Assembly (NCBI GenBank): GCA_033032865.1 | Contig: JAWHQI010000734.1 | Location: forward strand, 186,001 to 250,000 | DNA length: 64,000 nt | Direction: 5' to 3' | Source: Dactylorhiza incarnata | Lineage: Eukaryota > Streptophyta > Magnoliopsida > Asparagales > Orchidaceae | Shown: in pieces, positions 10,774-20,547 of the stretch | Position numbering within the stretch: the first letter of the stretch is position 1 | How the letters are laid out: every line of letters starts with the position of its first letter | Made by a program: the position numbers and the translations under genes | Notes under the pieces: generated by a model | Told to the model about the DNA's origin: nothing | Seen by the model: the letters and a program-made list of their open reading frames with translations, nothing else | Databases searched by the model: none

Positions 10774-13700
10774 ATGTCAGACCGCCAGCTCCCTCCAAGA
10801 GACCGATCCGACCACAGTGAAGACTCTTTGTGGGAAGCTCTGGAGCAGACAAAGAGAGAGGCCGACCAGGCTCGGCAGGCGACTGATCAGCGTCTGGACG
10901 CGATCACTCAGGCCCTAACTCTACTAACCGAGCGGTTAGCCCCTCAGCAGGCCGCGGCTCACCAGGCGGTCACTCCTGTTTTACCTCCTCCACCTCCATA
11001 CCCGTTCGCGCAAGTCGCTCATTCCCGACCACCACAAGAAGGTTCCGCGGACCGGCCGAATTTCTACCAAGAGGCCGCGCAATGTATGCCAGCTCAGGTC
11101 ATTGACTTTCAAGGGGCGACCTCTCAGGCCGCTCATTTTCCCTATCCGCCTGAGGTCGCCGCCTTCCAATCATATCCGGCTGGGGCACCTGCCCGCTCCT
11201 ATCATGCGGCCTGTCCGCCAATGACCGCAGCCGAGATCCCTTATAACTCTGCTTTCCCTCTGTGCGAGGATGCCGAGGAGAGTTCTCCCTTCACCGACGA
11301 AATCCGAGGAGAGCCGGCCCCAAACAACTTTCGAGAACCACGTATGTCAGCATATAGTGGGGAGTCCGATCCAGCAATACACCTCCAGGCATTTGAATCG
11401 GCTGTTGCTCTGAGGACCATCACTGATGCAACAAAGTGCAAGCTCCTGGTGACATCCTTTGATGGGCAGGCCAGAGAATGGTTCTATGGATTGCATCCTC
11501 GATCTATCAGATGCTTTGCGGAGTTACGTAGAGAATTTCTGCTTCGATTCTCTACCTCTAAGAAAAGGAAGAATGGTCCGGCAGCCCTATTCGAGATACG
11601 ACAGCAAGAAAACGAAACGTGGGCCCGTTTCGTCGATCGTTTCCAAAGGGAAATAATGGAGGTACAAAACGTCGATCCAGAGTTATATAGGGTCGCACTA
11701 ATGCATGGCCTTAGGGAGGGGCCGCTGAAGTTTGAAGCCCAAATCAGGGAGCCAAAGACATATCAAGAAATGATTAGTCTGGCAAACAAATTTATCAGGG
11801 GGGAAAAGACTAATCCAGGTTACGTTGCCAAGTTGCTCAGCGACAACGATCAGTTCAATTCTGCATCAACCCATCAGCAACGTTATAATCACTCGTCTCG
11901 GCCTGATTTCGAGCCTCGGGCTCAAAGGGGAAGGAATCTTAAGCCCAAGCAACCATTCATTGGCCATCAACGGTTTCAAGATCAGAAGCCGCCGTTGGCC
12001 ATCGCACCCACTCAACCCATGGGAGTTCCGCAAATCATGCCCGTATATCTGCCACAATACATCGCACAACCATCTCCACCTATCCCATCCATCCGATATG
12101 ATGAATCACAAGATTCATTCACCCCACTCAACGTCACCATGAATGAGGTCGTGCAGATTCTTCAGAAGAGGCCTGACTTTAAAAGGCCCCCTCCTTTGAA
12201 ATCAGAAGTTCGCAATCGGAACCCGAACCTTTATTGTGAATATCATAAAGAAGAGGGGCATCAGACTGAGGATTGCCGGGCCCTCCGGTGGTTGATAGAA
12301 AAACTCCTGAAAGAGGGAAAGCTTCGGGGGTTGATTCGGCAAGAAACTCCGGTTGAACCGCGAGCTGAGAAGAAGAAGGAGGCAGTCGAAGTAACATGGG
12401 AGTGTGCTGATGTAGAGGAGGCCGGTGGTTATGGGGATATACATCCCGCAGCCGAATGCATAGAGGTGAATGATGTTGGCTCTCTCGGCAACATCTATTG
12501 CATCCATGGTGGGGCAGGGATAGAATCCTCCCGAAAATCTAGCATCGGGAGAGTTACAAAGCAAGAAGTGGCAGTTGCCTCCACTTCTGCCCCGGAAAGG
12601 ACGGTTGTTACGTTTGGCCAGGAAGATCTCTCCCCAAATGCAAATCCGTTCGATGACGCGGTGGTGATAAAGGCGGTTATTGAGAATTACGCAGTGCACA
12701 AAATTTTGATCGATACAGGCAGCTCAGTTAATCTCATCTTTCGCCAAACGTTTGAGGCCCTCAAGACTGGAAAGGCCTTACTCTCCACGGAAGGCCCCCT
12801 CTATGGCTTCTCAGGAGAAAAGAAGGAAGTGGAAGGGTGCGTGAAGCTTCTGGTATCCCTAGGGGGCATAACGAAGTTGGTGAACTTCGTAGTGGTGGAA
12901 GCCCCAAGTAGCTACTGCGCAATTTTCGGAAGGCCAATCCTGAATGCTTACAGAGCGGTAGTATCCACTTTCCATTTGGCCTTGAAATTCGCTGCTGAGG
13001 GGCGTCAGTACCGGATCCGGAGCGATCCAAAGGTGGCACGCGAATGTTATGTGAAGACAGTTAATGTGATCACCGAGGCACCACTTCACAAGGCCCAGAA
13101 TGACATCCAAGAGGTGTCCGAACTCCCTGAAGAAGCTGAGGAGAGCGCGGAACGGAAAGGGACCTACCTGGAACCTGCCCAGGAGACCCAAGAGATCCCC
13201 ATTGTTGAAGGGGAAGGGAAGAAGCTGATCATCAACGCCGAGCTATCGGAAGAGGAAAAGCTCCAGTTAACCTCCTGCCTGCTGAATAACTTGGACATCT
13301 TCGCTTGGTCGGCGGAAGACATGCCTGGAATAGATCCAGATGTCGCGTGCCATCACCTCAACGTTTCTCCGGAGTTCAAGCCAATCCAACAGAAGAAGAG
13401 GGAGGTAGCAACTAAGCTGGCGGTGCCTATCAAAGAAGAAGTTGCAAAGCTTCTTAAGGCCAATTTCATTTCTGAAATCCAGTACCCCACCTGGATGTCG
13501 AATGTAGTGATGGTGAAAAAGTCTGGGGGGAAATGGCGTATGTGTGTTGATTTCACTAAACTCAATAAAGCATGCCCCAAGGATTGTTATCCCTTGCCTC
13601 GGATAGATGTTTTGGTAGATTCCGCGGTGGGATATAGTTTTATGAGTTTCTTAGATGCATTTTCTGGTTATCACCAGATTAAGATGCTTAAGCCTGATAT

Positions 13701-16392
13701 CCCGCATACATCCTTCATTACCAATGATGGATGTTATTGTTATCTCGTCATGCCTTTCGGCCTCAAAAATGCGGGGGCAACATATCAGAGGATGATGGAC
13801 ACAGTTTTTGAAAAACAAAAAGGGAGAAATCTGGAAGTTTATGTTGATGATCTCCTTCTAAAAAGTAAAACTTTTTTAATCCATCTGGAAGACCTCGTAG
13901 AGACGTTCGCTACTCTACGGAGGTTCAAATTAAAATTAAACCCCTCGAAATGCGTGTTCGGGGCGAACAAGGGGAAATTTCTTGGACATCTTCTCACTCC
14001 TGATGGTCTCGCACCGAACCCAGATAAAGTAAAAGCCATCCTAGACATGACCCCTCCTCGTAATCCGAAAGAGGTACAGCAACTTGGTGGAAGGTTGGCA
14101 GGATTGAGCCGATTCATTTCCAAATCGGGAGATAAAAGCGCTCCGTTCTTCAAAACACTTAGGGGAGGATCTAAGTTTGAATGGAACGAGGAATGCAATA
14201 ATGCTTTCGAACAATTGAAAAAGCAATTAACTTCAACCCCCCTTCTTCAAAGCCCTCGCGAAGAAGAAACACTATTCTTGTACTTGGGGGTGGGCCCTGA
14301 TGCGATAAGCTCTGTCCTGGTTCGGGAAGAGAAAAAGAAGCAGTTTCCGATATATTATGTCAGCCATATCCTTAAAGATGCGGAAACTAGATATTCAATC
14401 CTGGAGAAATTAGCCTTGGCTTTAGTTATGTCATCACGAAGGCTCCGCCCCTATTTTCAAGCTCATCCTATTCAGGTGGTTTCAGATCATCCACTAAGGA
14501 ATATCTTGGAGAAGCCGGAATATTCAGGAAGGTTGGCCAAATGGGCAATCGAGCTAAGCGAGTTCGAAATACTGTACACTCCCAGAACGGCAATAAAGGC
14601 ACAAGTATTGGCAGATTTCTTGGTAGACACGATGGAGTCTAATCCAGAGCAGGTAGTGCAATCTCCTTTGGCTTGGATCATTTATGTGGATGGGGCTTCT
14701 GGCAGGAACTCCGTGGGAGCCGGAGTGGTTTTGATCAGTCCAAACGGCATCAGGCTGGAACAGGCTATTAGATTCTTCTTTTCAGTTACAAATAACCAGG
14801 CCGAATACGAAGCACTCTTGGCCGGCCTGAGACTCGCAAAGGAGCTTGGGATAGAACATGTTCATGTGAAAACTGATTCTCTTGTAATGGCCTCGCAGGT
14901 TCTGGGGAACTACGAGACAAGAGAACCGGTGTTGAGAAAATACTTATTCCTAGCTAAGAAAGAAATCGGGAGATTCAAATCCTTCATCATCGAGCACATT
15001 CCGAGAACGCAGAATGAAGAGGCAGACGAGTTGTCAAAATTTGGTCTTCCATCAGGGGGAGTAACCTCAGAACTTTTTCATCCTGCAACAGAGGAGACAG
15101 AGGAAGAAGAGCTCATGCAGATCGATCAGCATCCTTCCTGGAAAGACCCCTACGAATTGTTTCTGACAAAAGGAGAATATCATCCATCAATCAAGGACAA
15201 AAATAGGTTCAGAAGAAAGGCGGCTTACTACTACTTGATAGCAGGAGTCTTGTACCGAAAAACTTTGATTTCTTCCTCGGCACGGTGCGTTTCAGAAGAG
15301 GAGATCCCGGTCATACTTCAGGAAGTTCATTCTAGGGAGTGTGGTAGCCATTCAGGGGCGAAAACCTTAGAAAAAAGGATCCTGCGGCAAGGATACTTCT
15401 GGCCAACCATGAGAAAGGATGCTGAAGCATTCGCCAAGCGATGTGTCCAGTGCCAAAAGTTCGCTCCTCTTCAACATTTGCCTGCTCAGTCACTCAGGTC
15501 AATAACTGCGCCATGGCCTTTTGCAGTATGGGGAATGGATCTTATGGGGCCTTTCCCAATGGCCAGCGGACAACGTCGCTTTATCCTGGTAATGATCGAT
15601 TATTTCAGTAAGTGGATCGAAGCAAAAGCATTAGCAAGAACTACCACCCAAATTGTCAGAAACTTCGTCTGGGGAGAAATTATCTGCCGACATGGAATTC
15701 CGTTGGCTATCGTCACCGATAATGGCCCACAATTCAACAATCCGGAGATGATAAGCTTCTGTGATCAGATAGGAATTGATCTTCGGTTTGCCTCAGTACA
15801 CCATCCAAGGACCAATGGTCAAGTGGAGGCGGCAAACAGGCAAATTCGTCAGCTTTTGATGAAAAGAGTCTTGAACCAGAAAGGGAATTGGGCGGACCAA
15901 CTTCCTTCCATCCTGTGGACCCTTCGTACTACTCCGTCCTCAGCTACCGGGGAGACACCTTTCAAATTATCTCATGGCTCGGAAGCCGTTGTCCCTGTGG
16001 AATTCGAGGTGGTCACTCCGAGGGTTATTTACGCCAAAGAAGGAGGAGAATCCTGGATAGATGAAAATGGTGAGGCCCTCATGCATAATCTAGATCTAAT
16101 CGAGGAACTTCAGGATGAAGCAACAATCAGGCAGGAAGAAGTTAAAAGGAGAAAGGCAAAATATTTTGATAAGAATGTCAGAGTGAAGCAGTTTGTAGTC
16201 GGGGATTTGGTGTTAAAAAAGGTGGATGCCGCAGCAAGGTCTGGTAATGTTGGAAAGCTGGATCCTAATTGGGCAGGACCTTTCATCATCAAAGAAGTAT
16301 CTAAGAATGGGGCCTACCGTCTCCAAACCAGCGAAGGAGAAGACATCCCACGCACGTGGAGCGGTGACGATCTTAAACGATTCTATCCTTGA
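10774..16392 (+). CDS. gag-pol: Element B gag-pol polyprotein (intact)
   Basis: Single frame of 1,872 residues that supplies the capsid and all enzymes of the retrotransposition cycle. The start is the ATG at 10774, the first after the LTR; the frame can be extended to 10711 only through a TTG inside the LTR. Domains by residue: gag core ~188-350; zinc knuckle C488-X2-H491-X4-H496-X4-C501; aspartic protease DTGS 647-650; reverse transcriptase with YVDD 1023-1026; first RNase H ~1165-1250 with its first catalytic Asp apparently lost (LGVGPDAISS); second, archaeal-type RNase H with D1306, E1344, D1368, D1418; integrase with HHCC finger and D1589, D1649, E1685 (35 residues between the last two); GPF-type tail. 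There is no chromodomain. No frameshift or readthrough is needed between gag and pol. Confidence 0.97.
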   Translation: MSDRQLPPRDRSDHSEDSLWEALEQTKREADQARQATDQRLDAITQALTLLTERLAPQQAAAHQAVTPVLPPPPPYPFAQVAHSRPPQEGSADRPNFYQEAAQCMPAQVIDFQGATSQAAHFPYPPEVAAFQSYPAGAPARSYHAACPPMTAAEIPYNSAFPLCEDAEESSPFTDEIRGEPAPNNFREPRMSAYSGESDPAIHLQAFESAVALRTITDATKCKLLVTSFDGQAREWFYGLHPRSIRCFAELRREFLLRFSTSKKRKNGPAALFEIRQQENETWARFVDRFQREIMEVQNVDPELYRVALMHGLREGPLKFEAQIREPKTYQEMISLANKFIRGEKTNPGYVAKLLSDNDQFNSASTHQQRYNHSSRPDFEPRAQRGRNLKPKQPFIGHQRFQDQKPPLAIAPTQPMGVPQIMPVYLPQYIAQPSPPIPSIRYDESQDSFTPLNVTMNEVVQILQKRPDFKRPPPLKSEVRNRNPNLYCEYHKEEGHQTEDCRALRWLIEKLLKEGKLRGLIRQETPVEPRAEKKKEAVEVTWECADVEEAGGYGDIHPAAECIEVNDVGSLGNIYCIHGGAGIESSRKSSIGRVTKQEVAVASTSAPERTVVTFGQEDLSPNANPFDDAVVIKAVIENYAVHKILIDTGSSVNLIFRQTFEALKTGKALLSTEGPLYGFSGEKKEVEGCVKLLVSLGGITKLVNFVVVEAPSSYCAIFGRPILNAYRAVVSTFHLALKFAAEGRQYRIRSDPKVARECYVKTVNVITEAPLHKAQNDIQEVSELPEEAEESAERKGTYLEPAQETQEIPIVEGEGKKLIINAELSEEEKLQLTSCLLNNLDIFAWSAEDMPGIDPDVACHHLNVSPEFKPIQQKKREVATKLAVPIKEEVAKLLKANFISEIQYPTWMSNVVMVKKSGGKWRMCVDFTKLNKACPKDCYPLPRIDVLVDSAVGYSFMSFLDAFSGYHQIKMLKPDIPHTSFITNDGCYCYLVMPFGLKNAGATYQRMMDTVFEKQKGRNLEVYVDDLLLKSKTFLIHLEDLVETFATLRRFKLKLNPSKCVFGANKGKFLGHLLTPDGLAPNPDKVKAILDMTPPRNPKEVQQLGGRLAGLSRFISKSGDKSAPFFKTLRGGSKFEWNEECNNAFEQLKKQLTSTPLLQSPREEETLFLYLGVGPDAISSVLVREEKKKQFPIYYVSHILKDAETRYSILEKLALALVMSSRRLRPYFQAHPIQVVSDHPLRNILEKPEYSGRLAKWAIELSEFEILYTPRTAIKAQVLADFLVDTMESNPEQVVQSPLAWIIYVDGASGRNSVGAGVVLISPNGIRLEQAIRFFFSVTNNQAEYEALLAGLRLAKELGIEHVHVKTDSLVMASQVLGNYETREPVLRKYLFLAKKEIGRFKSFIIEHIPRTQNEEADELSKFGLPSGGVTSELFHPATEETEEEELMQIDQHPSWKDPYELFLTKGEYHPSIKDKNRFRRKAAYYYLIAGVLYRKTLISSSARCVSEEEIPVILQEVHSRECGSHSGAKTLEKRILRQGYFWPTMRKDAEAFAKRCVQCQKFAPLQHLPAQSLRSITAPWPFAVWGMDLMGPFPMASGQRRFILVMIDYFSKWIEAKALARTTTQIVRNFVWGEIICRHGIPLAIVTDNGPQFNNPEMISFCDQIGIDLRFASVHHPRTNGQVEAANRQIRQLLMKRVLNQKGNWADQLPSILWTLRTTPSSATGETPFKLSHGSEAVVPVEFEVVTPRVIYAKEGGESWIDENGEALMHNLDLIEELQDEATIRQEEVKRRKAKYFDKNVRVKQFVVGDLVLKKVDAAARSGNVGKLDPNWAGPFIIKEVSKNGAYRLQTSEGEDIPRTWSGDDLKRFYP

Positions 16393-18320
16393 AACTATTT
16401 CTTTTATTCTTTACATCTCTTTTTTGAATGAAAAGCCCTATACTGACATTTCTTCTTGTCTGATGGCTCTCTGCATCATAAATACAAACACACATATCTC
16501 ACTCCCCGAACCTCTGAGATATCGCCAAATTCTGCTCGAACCCCCTCGGATTGTAGTCGTAGCGTAAAAGCCACCAAGACCATGTGATGCGGGGAGTTTT
16601 CGCACACATGTAGTGGTAGCTTGCCAATTCCGCTGCGGTGGTCTTCAGAACTTTGGATCCCGGCCGATATCTGACACACCCCTGCATCAAGGGAGGTCTA
16701 GGTGATTGTCAGCTCTATCATGCCCCGAAGGGATATAGTTACAGCTTTGATGATCTTTCTGAGGAAAGCAATGTTCGCCGCCGAGGCCCACCTGCCCAAC
16801 TGATCATCATAGTCTGTGACCATCGAATACTCTTAGGTACTCTCGAAACGGTACCTAGTTGGGCCCACAACTGAGTTGATCTCTCTAAGGAAAGCAATGT
16901 TCGCCGCCGAGGCCCACCTGCCCAATTGATCAACTCGGCTTGTAACCCTAGGCAAGAGAGCGGATGAGTCGTTTACAGCTCTTATGACCACTTGAGGAAA
17001 GCAATGTTCGCCGCCAAGGCCCACCTGCCCACTTGGTCATCTGAGTCTGTACATATTTTTTCTTTTCCCCTACAGCTCTTATGACCACTTGAGGAAAGCA
17101 ATGTTCGCCGCCGAGGCCCACCTGCCCACTTGGTCATTTGAGTCTGTAGGATTATTCTTCTTCCCTACAGGGAGGCATTCACTTCTGATGATTTTTTATA
17201 TGGACCACTCAAGGAAAATATTGTTAGAACAGGTGCAGGTGTTCGTCTACCCCAATAAAGGGGCTGTGACATTAAGACCGGACGGTCTGAGTTTTTCAGG
17301 CCGATCGGTCTGGTTGAACAGGTGCAGGTGTTCGTCTACCCCAATAAGGGGTTGTGGTATTAAGACCATGCGGTCTGAGTATTTCAGGCCGAGCGGTCTG
17401 GCTGAACATAAGTTAAGACATCTTTTGAAATTGATCATGTTATCACCAGGGTTATATTCAAACCGGGCAGGTATGCCCGTCGTCTATTAAGGAAAGTATT
17501 TCTGAATCTGATCGTATGATCGCCCGGGTTGCACTCTAACCGGGCGGATCTGACCGTTTATTATCAAAATTCCAGAACTGATTATCTGATTGCCCGGGTC
17601 GCATTCGAACCGGGCGGGTTCATCCATCCTTTATAAAATCGGATATTTTTTAAAAGCTAACTATATGATCGCTCGGGTTACATTTTTGATCGGATTGGAT
17701 CTATCTATCTCTTCGTTCTATCAAGCTAGTATTTTCTGGATCTGGCTATATAATCCGGGTTGAATTTTAAAACCGGCCGGGCATTATCTATCCCTGAATG
17801 AATAATCAGAATTGGATATCCTTGGATCTGAGTACGTGATCGCTCGGATTGTGTTCTAACCGATCAGGTTAAGCTATTTTCTTAGCAAAAGTTATCCTTA
17901 GACATGATGGATTATTCGCCAGAGCTGAATTCGAACCGCGTGAAAGATTGTGATTCATTACTTATAGCAGCAAGTATTTAATATCTAAAGAAGCCGCGCG
18001 GTCCGAATTATGGTCGCATGAATCTATCTGTTATTAGAGATCGAATATCCTGAGATCCAAATATATAACCGCGCGGGTTGAACAAAGGATCGTCGAAGAC
18101 AATCAATCATCACTTGTGCTCAGGCCAAGATGTCCGCACGGTTAGATCATAAAGAGTAAAGAAAAGAGACAAAGAATCACAAGTAAGTAATGATAGAAAG
18201 ACAATCAGACAGGTAAAAACTTCTATTTCATTTCTCAAAATACGTTTACAAAATATTGACCGCCCGGCCAACAAAAAGAGACCGGCGGTTACAAAAGTTG
18301 AAGTTAAAAAAACGAGGGCA
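16393..18320 (+). other. 3' region of element B between pol and antisense genes
   Basis: No gene. Four copies of the motif GAGGAAAGCAATGTTCGCCG start at 16761, 16886, 16994 and 17091. A ~50-bp direct duplication (AACAGGTGCAGGTGTTCGTC core) lies at 17227 and 17317. From ~17430 to 18100 come ~80-bp units with GCCCGGG...CCGGGC inverted repeats in AT-rich sequence. Pol transcripts from the left and aORF2 transcripts from the right converge here, so terminators for both strands are expected; none could be pinned down. Confidence 0.75.
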
Positions 18321-20190
18321 CTAGTCTGCCGATTTCTTCTTCTTCTTCTTGACAGGAGAAATGGGGTCTACACCATCGATGTCGACCTCCGGCGAATAAC
18401 CTTCACTTAGCGAAGAGGAGCCGGACGAACTACTGTCGCTAGACCGCCCGGTCTTGCTTGCAGAGCCGGTAGATCCAGAGGACAAACTATCCTCATCATC
18501 GAAGTCATCAGCATCTCCATCCGCGTCGACCTCTTGAGCGGCTTCATCACTTCCATCGCCTCCTTGATGGAGCACGATCTCCCTGCCCGCGTCGGCTTCG
18601 GCCTCCTCGCCCACCTTGGATTTTCCCTTCTTCCTGCGGTTGATTTCGTCAAGCTGCACCTCCAAGGCGGGGAAGAGGTCGGAAAAGGTGGTTCCGCCGA
18701 ATCCTTCGGACAGACCGCCCCGGTCTCCCATGAGACCCAAGGCCTTGTTGATCCCTTGGGCCACATGGGGCAGCACCTCGTCCTGGAAGGACGGGTTGGT
18801 CATCTCATATTGCTTCTGCAAGAAAAAGGAAAAATGAATCAGGCCGCTCGGGCTGAACAAAAGGGACCGCATTGTGTTTTGAAAAACTCACCGCCACGAC
18901 TTCTTGAAGCCGCGCGTTCTCTTCTTGAAGCCGCGTGTTCTCCGCGGCCTGTTCCTCGTATTTCCTCTCCAGATGTTTCTGAGCAGAAACTAGCCGCTTA
19001 TACGCCAGGGCCATGAAGTGGTTGGCCGAAAATCCCCAGGCGCCGGCTTGAGCCGCTAGCCGGGGGAGCTCTTCTTCTGGGGTTCTCATCAGTTTCCTTA
19101 AGGTCTTTCGACCATACAAGGCGGCCCCGGCGGCTAGGGCATGGCGTTCAATTTTTTCGCTCCCCCAGGGAGGGAGAGCGGTGGATACCCGGATCCGACT
19201 TCCATCCCTGTGCCAAAGGACGGTCGGGTTGCCCTGCAGGTCGGGCGGGTTCCCACTCGAACGAAGGATCTCGTAGTCGTCAGAAGAGGTCGGGCCCTCT
19301 TCCTCCGAGGATGGCGACCTCTTTCGCCGCTGCCTCTTCTCCCTCTGGGTTAAAACTGGGCCGGCCGGCGTGATCGGCTTGTTCGCTAGAACGATATGGG
19401 CGGCTGCAAAATAAAATCAAGAGTATAAGTAAAGAAGGCCGCGCGGTCATATAAAGGCGGTCTAGAAGAACTTACTATGTTCGGGGAGGATATTCTCAAG
19501 CTCCGAGAAAAGCGGGATGTAGTGGTTGATATCAAGCCGCTCCTTCTCAAGGAACGCGAAGGTGTCCGCCTCGATCTTGCCGACCTGGGGGATCTGGAAA
19601 ACTTCTTCCCCCCGGACTTGCGGGTTGGTTTGTAACAGCCCGAAGTTACCTTCGAGCATTACAAACCGCTCCGACCAGTCGGAGACTTTGTTCGCCAGGT
19701 TAACAACCTTCAGCCCGAGGCAGCTGAAGTAGAGGTGCCCTCTGTAAGTCGAGGTCCCCGAGTCGGATACTGCCCGCACCGAGAAGAACCTCCTGAACAA
19801 GTCGATGGAGAATCTAGTTCGCTCGAACCGCAGATAGGAGATGAAGCTGTATATTGAAGCGATCGAGTTTGGCGGAAGCTGACCGGGCACAACCCCGTAG
19901 TGGTCGAAAATGGCTATGACTTCAAGCGGCAGTGGAAACTTGAAGCCATATTCAAAGTGGTCAACTGGGATGGCGATCTGGTGCGGACTGGAAGAGTTAA
20001 TCCGCTCGTCGCGCAAAGGAAGCCGCGCGAGCAGATTGCTCCCTACCATGTGTCTGGCAATGAAATCATCTAGCTCGTTCTGAGTAAGCCGGCATTCCGG
20101 ATGGTCCGCCGAATGGAATGCCAAGGCCGCGTCAGCTCGGACGGCCTTAACTTTAACAGGTCGCTGCGACTTGTTCTTGGATCGCGCCAT
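18321..20190 (-). CDS. Element B aORF2: antisense nuclear-type protein, three exons
   Basis: Antisense gene with exons 20190-19476, 19403-18892 and 18815-18321. Introns are 72 and 76 bp with good borders: GTAAGT...TTTTGCAG and GTGAGT...TTCTTGCAG. The spliced product has 573 residues. Residues 1-238 (FKFPLPLEVIAIFDHYG, LPPNSIASIYSFISYL) look like the family annotated as putative gypsy-type transposon / Transposase_28, known as an antisense product of Tat-lineage elements. Exon 2 ends in a predicted coiled coil (ERKYEEQAAENTRLQEENA). Exon 3 is acidic and serine-rich and ends in a lysine run that could be a nuclear signal. Function unknown. All splice sites and frames are intact here, whereas copies C and D are broken. 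Confidence 0.85.
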
Positions 20191-20225
20191 CTGGAAATCG
20201 TGAGAATGACTTCGGCAAATTCTAT

Positions 20226-20235
20226 ACTTATAGAT
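20226..20235 (-). promoter_or_regulatory. TATA box of aORF2, element B
   Basis: ATCTATAAGT on the minus strand, 36-45 bp before the ATG. The same box at the same distance stands before aORF2 in C (25421-25430) and D (34529-34538). It implies a very short leader. Confidence 0.65.
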
Positions 20236-20547
20236 TTCTATGATCTGTGAATAGTAAAATCATGACACGGCTATACATTCTGACCGCGCGGTCAATGGCC
20301 TATATGGTTAGATTCACCAGAAATATGAAAGAAGCAAAGGCATCCAGAAAAAACAGAAATAAGCATACATCACAGTTCGCCCGACCGGAAAACAGTTCGA
20401 ATGAAACATAAGATTTAAACAAGGCATAAAGTACAGCGGTTAAAATAAGAGACCGCGCGAATTGTTCAAATAAAAGACAAGAATAGAGAAGAACATTGTC
20501 CAGATCAACAAGCCACATTCATAATACAAGTTATATTCAAATATTAG
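20236..20547. other. Spacer between aORF1 and aORF2, element B
   Basis: AT-rich gap holding the promoter side of aORF2 and the end of the aORF1 transcript. It carries scattered palindromic motifs (GACCGCGCGGTC at 20281-20292). No gene is seen. Confidence 0.6.

Noticed and set aside
15400..16392. Integrase chromodomain
   Set aside because: The polyprotein ends soon after the GPF-like motif; no aromatic-cage type chromodomain was seen, consistent with a non-chromovirus.
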